From positions 2,294,001 to 2,358,000 of the forward strand of contig NZ_CP048437.1 in NCBI RefSeq assembly GCF_010509575.1: a stretch of 64,000 nucleotides of DNA, written 5' to 3'. This document shows, piece after piece, positions 60,468 to 64,000 of the stretch. Numbering within the stretch: the stretch's first letter is position 1; the number at the start of each line of letters is the position of its first letter. The notes under the pieces were generated by a model that saw only the letters and a program-made list of their open reading frames with translations, did not search any database and was not told the origin of the DNA. The DNA comes from Faecalibacterium duncaniae (lineage in GTDB: Bacteria; Bacillota; Clostridia; Oscillospirales; Ruminococcaceae). The translations under genes were made by a program, and so were the position numbers.

Positions 60468-61268
60468 ATGGATCTTACTGCATTTGATCTGAAGGGCAAG
60501 GTTGCCCTGGTCACCGGCGGCGCACATGGCATCGGCTTCTCCATTGCCGAGGGCATGGCAAAGTGCGGCGCTACCGTCTGCTTCAACTGCTCCAACGAGG
60601 GCAGCCTGGAAAAGGGCCTGGCCGCCTACAAGGCTGCTGGCATCGACGCACACGGCTATGTGGCCGATGTTACCGATGAGGCTGCCGTGAACGCCATGAT
60701 CGCCCAGATCAAGGCTGAAGTCGGCCCCGTGGACATTCTGGTGAACAATGCCGGTCTGATGAAGCGCGTGCCCATGATCGAGATGAGCCACACCGATTTC
60801 CTGCGCGTCATCGATGTGCACGTTGGCGGTGCCTTCAACTGCTCCAAGGCTGTTCTGCCCGATATGATCGCCAAGCGCGAGGGCAAGATCATCAACATCT
60901 GCTCCATGATGAGTGAGCTGGGCCGCGAGACTGTCTCCGCCTATGCTGCCGCCAAGGGCGCACTGAAGATGCTGACCCGCAACATCGCCTCCGAGTACGG
61001 CGAGTACAACATCCAGTGCAACGGCATGGGCCCTGGCTACATTGCCACCGCTCAGACCGCTCCCCTGCGCGAGATCCAGCCCGATGGCAGCCGCCATCCC
61101 TTCGATACCTTCATCTGCGCCAAGACCCCCGCAGGCCGCTGGGGCACCCCCGAGGACATGGTCGGCCCCTGCGTGTTCCTGGCCTCCCATGCTTCCGACT
61201 TTGTCAACGGCCAGATCCTGTACGCTGATGGCGGCATCCTGGCTTACATCGGCAAGCAGCCCAAGTAA
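60468..61268 (+). CDS. kduD: 2-deoxy-D-gluconate 3-dehydrogenase (KduD-like SDR)
   Basis: 266 residues. SDR signatures: NAD loop VTGGAHGIGFSIAEGMA, NNAGLMKR, catalytic Ser in INICSMMSELG and YAAAK (SAYAAAKGALKMLTRN). It reduces 2,5-diketo-3-deoxygluconate to KDG, completing the pathway begun by KduI. TAAAGGAG lies 9 bases upstream of ATG 60468. Last gene of the operon. Confidence 0.92.
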   Translation: MDLTAFDLKGKVALVTGGAHGIGFSIAEGMAKCGATVCFNCSNEGSLEKGLAAYKAAGIDAHGYVADVTDEAAVNAMIAQIKAEVGPVDILVNNAGLMKRVPMIEMSHTDFLRVIDVHVGGAFNCSKAVLPDMIAKREGKIINICSMMSELGRETVSAYAAAKGALKMLTRNIASEYGEYNIQCNGMGPGYIATAQTAPLREIQPDGSRHPFDTFICAKTPAGRWGTPEDMVGPCVFLASHASDFVNGQILYADGGILAYIGKQPK

Positions 61269-61290
61269 GTAAAGCACCTCGAAATAGAAA

Positions 61291-61372
61291 AGACCCTCTC
61301 CGTCATTGCTGCGCAATGCCGCCCCTCCCTTTTGGAGGTGCTGGCGGGCATCAGCAGGACGGAGAGGGTCTT
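61291..61372. repeat. Interspersed GC-rich repeat (copy 7) acting as terminator
   Basis: Outer arms GACCCTCTCCGTC and GACGGAGAGGGTC (to 61370) pair perfectly and are followed by TTT; the inside carries CTCCCTTTTGGAG. It is the same family as in the phage module, here at the end of the kdu operon. Confidence 0.7.
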
Positions 61373-61408
61373 TGTCATACTTTTCACACTTTTGTAAAGG
61401 ATTTGTTA

Positions 61409-61437
61409 TTGTATTCTTCGACACATCCTTGTATAAT
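61409..61437 (+). promoter_or_regulatory. Promoter of the lipoprotein gene
   Basis: -35 TTGTAT (61409-61414), 17-base spacer, -10 TATAAT (61432-61437), about 70 bases before the ATG. Confidence 0.65.
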
Positions 61438-61513
61438 AGTTGCTTGTGGGCAACTTTTCACGAGAGCTGCCCACGAGAAAAGATTTTCGTCACGAACAAG
61501 GAGAGATTACACA

Positions 61514-62002
61514 ATGAAACTCAAGAATGTTGCTGTTGTTGCCGCTGCTCTGGCACTGGCTGTTGGTATGACCGCTTGCGGCGGTTCTGCTTCTTCCACC
61601 ACCGCTTCTTCCGCTGCTTCTTCTGTTGCTTCTTCCGCTGCCGCTTCCTCTGAGGCTGCAAGCTCTGAGGCAGCTTCCAGCGAGGCCGAGGTCGAGCCCG
61701 CCGAGTACACTGTCTACAACACCACCGGCGAGAACGTCACCGATCTGTACCTGTACGTTGCCGGCTCTGAGGACAAGGGCGAGAACCTGGCTGCTGACGG
61801 CCTGGCTGACGGCGACAGCGTTGTGTTGACCCTGCCCGAGGACGCTGACAAGAGCGCTGAGTATGTCCTGGAGTTCACCACCGAGAGCGGCGACACCCAG
61901 AGCTTCGACACCCTGAGCTACGAGGTTGCTCCCATCTCCCTGCTGAGCGTTGATGCTGCTGCAGGTGCTACCCCCATCAGCTTCACCGCTCCGGAGCAGT
62001 AA
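61514..62002 (+). CDS. Ser/Ala-tethered lipoprotein of unknown function
   Basis: 162 residues. Signal peptide with lipobox GMTAC (Cys at about residue 22), then a 35-residue Ser/Ala/Glu tether (ASSAASSVASSAAASSEAAS) nearly the same as that of the DUF4430 lipoprotein at 49466-49942, and a C-terminal beta-rich domain of about 100 residues (EYTVYNTTGENVTDLYLYVA; GDSVVLTLPEDADKSAEYVL). No family recognised. Acts at the outer face of the membrane. AGGAG precedes ATG; it has its own promoter and terminator, and strongly biased codons. Confidence 0.85.
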   Translation: MKLKNVAVVAAALALAVGMTACGGSASSTTASSAASSVASSAAASSEAASSEAASSEAEVEPAEYTVYNTTGENVTDLYLYVAGSEDKGENLAADGLADGDSVVLTLPEDADKSAEYVLEFTTESGDTQSFDTLSYEVAPISLLSVDAAAGATPISFTAPEQ

Positions 62003-62029
62003 AAAAACGCAGGCCTGAGCCTGTAACAT

Positions 62030-62078
62030 AAAAACTCCCCTGCACTCCATTTTACCGGAATGCAGGGGAGTTTTTTGC
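62030..62078 (+). terminator. Terminator of the lipoprotein gene
   Basis: ACTCCCCTGCA (62034-62044) pairs with TGCAGGGGAGT (62061-62071), followed by TTTTT. Confidence 0.9.
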
Positions 62079-62228
62079 GTATCAAAGGTTTCGCAGCGGG
62101 CAGTGCGTTCGTACTGACAGAGAGATTTGCAGCCTGGCTGATAACTAAAAAATCAGTTGATAATTATTTTATTATTTGTGCGGTTTTGCCCTTTCCAACC
62201 GGGTTATAATGTGGTAAGATAAAAGCAC

Positions 62229-62277
62229 AAAAAGCAGAGACGCTTAGGAGCTTTCCAAAGCGTCTCTGCTTTTTTTA
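62229..62277. terminator. Bidirectional terminator behind the YheO-like regulator
   Basis: AAAAGCAGAGACGC pairs with GCGTCTCTGCTTTT around a short loop, with T/A runs at both ends. The 286-base gap 62003-62288 otherwise holds AT-rich sequence with TATAAT at 62205-62210. Confidence 0.85.
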
Positions 62278-62288
62278 TCCGTTTTTTC

Positions 62289-62930
62289 TCAGGCCTGCGG
62301 TTTGTTCAGATAACGATAAATCGTAGGAACTGAAACCGAAAGCTGGTCTGCGATCTCTGCGACCGCGCCTTTCATCATCAGGATACCGTCTGCATCCAGC
62401 TTATGTACTACGCGGATCTTTTCCTGCATGGACATGTGGGCCGGGGCAGTGCCTTCCCTGCTGATGATCTCCGCAATGCGGGAGTGCATTACACTTTCCA
62501 GCGGGCTGCTCAGATCCTCAGAGGGCGAATCTTCCGGCGGGGCCGAGAGATTGAACCGATCCAACAGCGCGCGCAGAGCAAGATTCAGTTCCTGTGCAGC
62601 GGCAAGTTCCTTGTTGACACAGAGCATCCCAATGAGCCGTCCCTCGTTCTTGATGAAGTACGTCGAGGAGAGGAATTCCCCGCTCTTGGTCTTTCCTTTG
62701 TAGTTCAACAGGCATTCGGTATCAGCGTAAGTCCCCTTTTCCTGCAATTCCCGTGCAAGGTCGGTCATGGGGTCACCCAGCTCACGGCCAGAAATCCCGT
62801 TTCCAATGGCGATAATAGACTGTTCCGGGTTGGTCACATCATGGATGACGATCTCACACCCCGGTCCGCACACAGCCGCCAGAAACGGAACGAAATCCGT
62901 GTAGCACTTCAGCAATTCCTGATCTGTCAC
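62289..62930 (-). CDS. YheO/DauR-like PAS-HTH transcriptional regulator
   Basis: 213 residues from GTG 62930 (AGGAGG 8 bases upstream). N-terminal YheO-like PAS domain (LAAVCGPGCEIVIHDVTNPE, LSSTYFIKNEGRLIGMLCVN) and C-terminal HTH (EKIRVVHKLDADGILMMKGA, VAEIADQLSVSVPTIYRYLN). This architecture matches DauR, the regulator of D-arginine catabolism, and often stands next to ridA and amino-acid genes. Here it is divergent from ridA and an APC permease. Palindromes of type GTGATAA-N5-TTATCAC in the divergent region are candidate binding sites. Confidence 0.88.
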   Translation of the reverse strand: MTDQELLKCYTDFVPFLAAVCGPGCEIVIHDVTNPEQSIIAIGNGISGRELGDPMTDLARELQEKGTYADTECLLNYKGKTKSGEFLSSTYFIKNEGRLIGMLCVNKELAAAQELNLALRALLDRFNLSAPPEDSPSEDLSSPLESVMHSRIAEIISREGTAPAHMSMQEKIRVVHKLDADGILMMKGAVAEIADQLSVSVPTIYRYLNKPQA

Positions 62931-62975
62931 ATCGTTGTCCTCCTGTTTCTCACCGTAATTATTCTATTATTATTT

Positions 62976-63004
62976 ATTATATAGAATTTTGCGGCAGAGC
63001 GCAA
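62976..63004 (-). promoter_or_regulatory. Promoter of the YheO-like regulator gene
   Basis: Minus strand -35 TTGCGC (62999-63004), 17-base spacer, -10 TATAAT (62976-62981). Confidence 0.65.
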
Positions 63005-63027
63005 GTTAGCAATCTGCACAATTTAGA

Positions 63028-63046
63028 GTGATAAAATTTTACTCAC
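63028..63046. promoter_or_regulatory. Imperfect GTGA...TCAC palindrome
   Basis: GTGATAAAATTTTACTCAC resembles the perfect site near the ridA start and lies between the divergent promoters. Confidence 0.45.
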
Positions 63047-63073
63047 GATGATAAAAATATTTGTAAAAAAGTA

Positions 63074-63132
63074 TTTACATTTGTGATGTGGTATTGTATA
63101 ATCGCATCAACAAGTGATAAATAAATTATCAC
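63074..63132 (+). promoter_or_regulatory. ridA promoter and palindromic operator
   Basis: -35 TTTACA (63074-63079), 17-base spacer, -10 TATAAT (63097-63102). GTGATAAATAAATTATCAC (63114-63132) is a perfect 7-bp inverted repeat over the transcription start. Confidence 0.72.
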
Positions 63133-63174
63133 AGTGATTTCGGTATTCTTAAATTCAAAGGAGTTGTTTCTATC

Positions 63175-63558
63175 ATGGCAAAGAATCAGGTATCTACCCC
63201 CGCAGCACCCGCAGCCATTGGTCCCTACTCTCAGGGCATCACCGCCACCGGCACAGCCGTCTATGTTTCCGGTCAGCTGCCCATTGATCCGGCAACCGGC
63301 GCATTTGCAGGCGATGACATCACCAGCCAGACCCGCCAGTCGCTGGAAAATGTCAAGGCAGTCCTCGCTGCAGCAGACTATGAGCTGTCCGATGTGGTCA
63401 AGACCACCGTCCTGCTCAAGGACATCGCAGATTTCGGCGCAATGAACGAAGTCTATGCTTCCTATTTTACCGGTGTATGCCCGGCCCGCAGCGCTTTCCA
63501 GGTGGCTGCACTACCTAAAGGTGCCCGGGTCGAGATCGAGGCCGTTGCAGTCAAGTAA
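63175..63558 (+). CDS. ridA: RidA family enamine/imine deaminase
   Basis: 127 residues with the RidA core: IGPYSQGITATG, VYVSGQLPIDPATG, the strand-helix QTRQSLENVKAVLAAADYEL, CPARSAFQVAALPKGARVEI with the catalytic Arg and the closing Glu. It hydrolyses reactive 2-aminoacrylate-type enamines made by PLP enzymes. AAAGGAG lies about 10 bases before ATG 63175. The gene is divergent from the YheO-like regulator and 92 bases before an amino-acid permease. Confidence 0.95.
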   Translation: MAKNQVSTPAAPAAIGPYSQGITATGTAVYVSGQLPIDPATGAFAGDDITSQTRQSLENVKAVLAAADYELSDVVKTTVLLKDIADFGAMNEVYASYFTGVCPARSAFQVAALPKGARVEIEAVAVK

Positions 63559-63650
63559 CATTCTGCACCCCCTGCCGATTTTCTCACTTTTCCCACAGGT
63601 CACAACGGTCACCTCAATAAACGGTGCCAAGAAAAGAGAGGTATTTCATT

Positions 63651-64000
63651 ATGGAAGAAAAAGGCAAAAAACTAGGTCTTTGGAACATTATTGGTCTGGG
63701 CCTTGGCGGTGCCATCGGCACCGGTGTCTTCGTGCTGCTGGGCTACGGCGTTGCCTACACCGGCCGCTCCATTTCTCTGGTTGTTACCATCGGCTGCTTC
63801 TTCATGCTGCTGGCCTATTGGTATAATCTGATCATGCCTTCTATGTTCGTATTGAAGGGCGGTGATTACAGCATGAAGGCCATGCTGTTTAACCCGTTCA
63901 TGAGCGGTGTCAGTGCCTGGATGATCCTGGTCAATGGTCTGGCAATGTCCAGCTATGCGGTAGCTCTGGCACAGTATTTGGCTATCGCTGTTCCAGCCCT
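63651..64000 (+). CDS. APC-type amino-acid permease, partial (C-terminus off the window)
   Basis: The frame is open from ATG 63651 (GAGAGG 8 bases upstream) to the window end (116 codons). Start EEKGKKLGLWNIIGLGLGGA is followed by IGTGVFVLLGYGV, the conserved first helix of the APC superfamily, and two further helices (about 40-60 and 85-115). It imports or exchanges an amino acid; together with RidA and the DauR-like regulator it probably serves catabolism of a particular amino acid such as serine or arginine. Cut by the window edge. Confidence 0.82.
   Translation, partial: MEEKGKKLGLWNIIGLGLGGAIGTGVFVLLGYGVAYTGRSISLVVTIGCFFMLLAYWYNLIMPSMFVLKGGDYSMKAMLFNPFMSGVSAWMILVNGLAMSSYAVALAQYLAIAVPA

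Overview
The window looks like a chromosomal segment of a GC-rich, anaerobic gut Firmicute, most like Faecalibacterium or a close relative in the Oscillospiraceae/Ruminococcaceae. The grounds are gene content and style, not an rRNA: Ser/Ala-tethered lipoproteins, a UxuA/UxuB/KdgK/KduI/KduD hexuronate set, Feo iron uptake with DUF3793, a SpoIID-domain wall protein, and an interspersed GC-rich palindromic repeat family (CCTCTCCGTC ... GGGGAGCTGGCGCAAAGCGCC ... GAGAGG). No tRNA, rRNA or CRISPR array was seen.

Layout. 1-2.3 kb: cut-off SpoIID/peptidoglycan-type protein, a 64-aa protein and an AEC transporter. 2.4-8.8 kb: a two-component system divergent from a LanFEG-type lantibiotic-immunity ABC operon, split between LanE and LanG by an IS110-family insertion with a candidate bridge RNA. 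8.8-18.8 kb: a P22-ordered phage head/tail/ejection module on the minus strand (small packaging gene, TerL, portal, protease-scaffold, coat, adaptors, tail, ejection protein) with no integrase, lysis or replication genes. 19-26 kb: M16C peptidase, UMF1 transporter, zinc phospholipase-like protein, MurC. 26-35 kb: DegV; a CydDC-like exporter with a DtxR-like regulator; FeoB-associated Cys-rich protein, FeoB, two FeoA and DUF3793. 35-41 kb: GNAT, a probable type I toxin-antitoxin locus, a uridine-kinase-like protein and a FtsX-type ABC exporter. 41-46 kb: branched-chain amino-acid ABC operon livKHMGF. 46-51.6 kb: MATE pump, enolase, a DUF4430 lipoprotein with an ECF-type S component, a DUF2442/DUF4160 pair and a ROK kinase. 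51.8-61.3 kb: hexuronate catabolism (UxuB, UxuA, GntR on minus; KDPG aldolase-VOC fusion, KdgK, KduI, KduD on plus). 61.5-64 kb: lipoprotein, YheO/DauR-like regulator, RidA and the start of an APC permease.

How genes work together. UxuB and UxuA convert fructuronate to 2-keto-3-deoxygluconate (KDG), KduI and KduD convert unsaturated-uronate products to KDG, KdgK phosphorylates it and the aldolase splits KDPG. The GntR regulator has a palindrome (ACTGATATATCAGT) at its own start and a near copy in the uxuA promoter. The iron genes share candidate operators of form GTTAG-N6-CTAAC, including one over the regulator's own -35 and one inside the feoA promoter.

Most notable: (1) a phage protein fusing a Prp-type cysteine protease to a scaffold, with Prp-like cleavage motifs in its own linker (DLQLFA) and at the coat protein N-terminus (NFNIQLFA); (2) a 45-aa membrane peptide gene and a convergent antisense promoter sharing one perfect 15-bp bidirectional terminator, the architecture of a type I toxin-antitoxin system.
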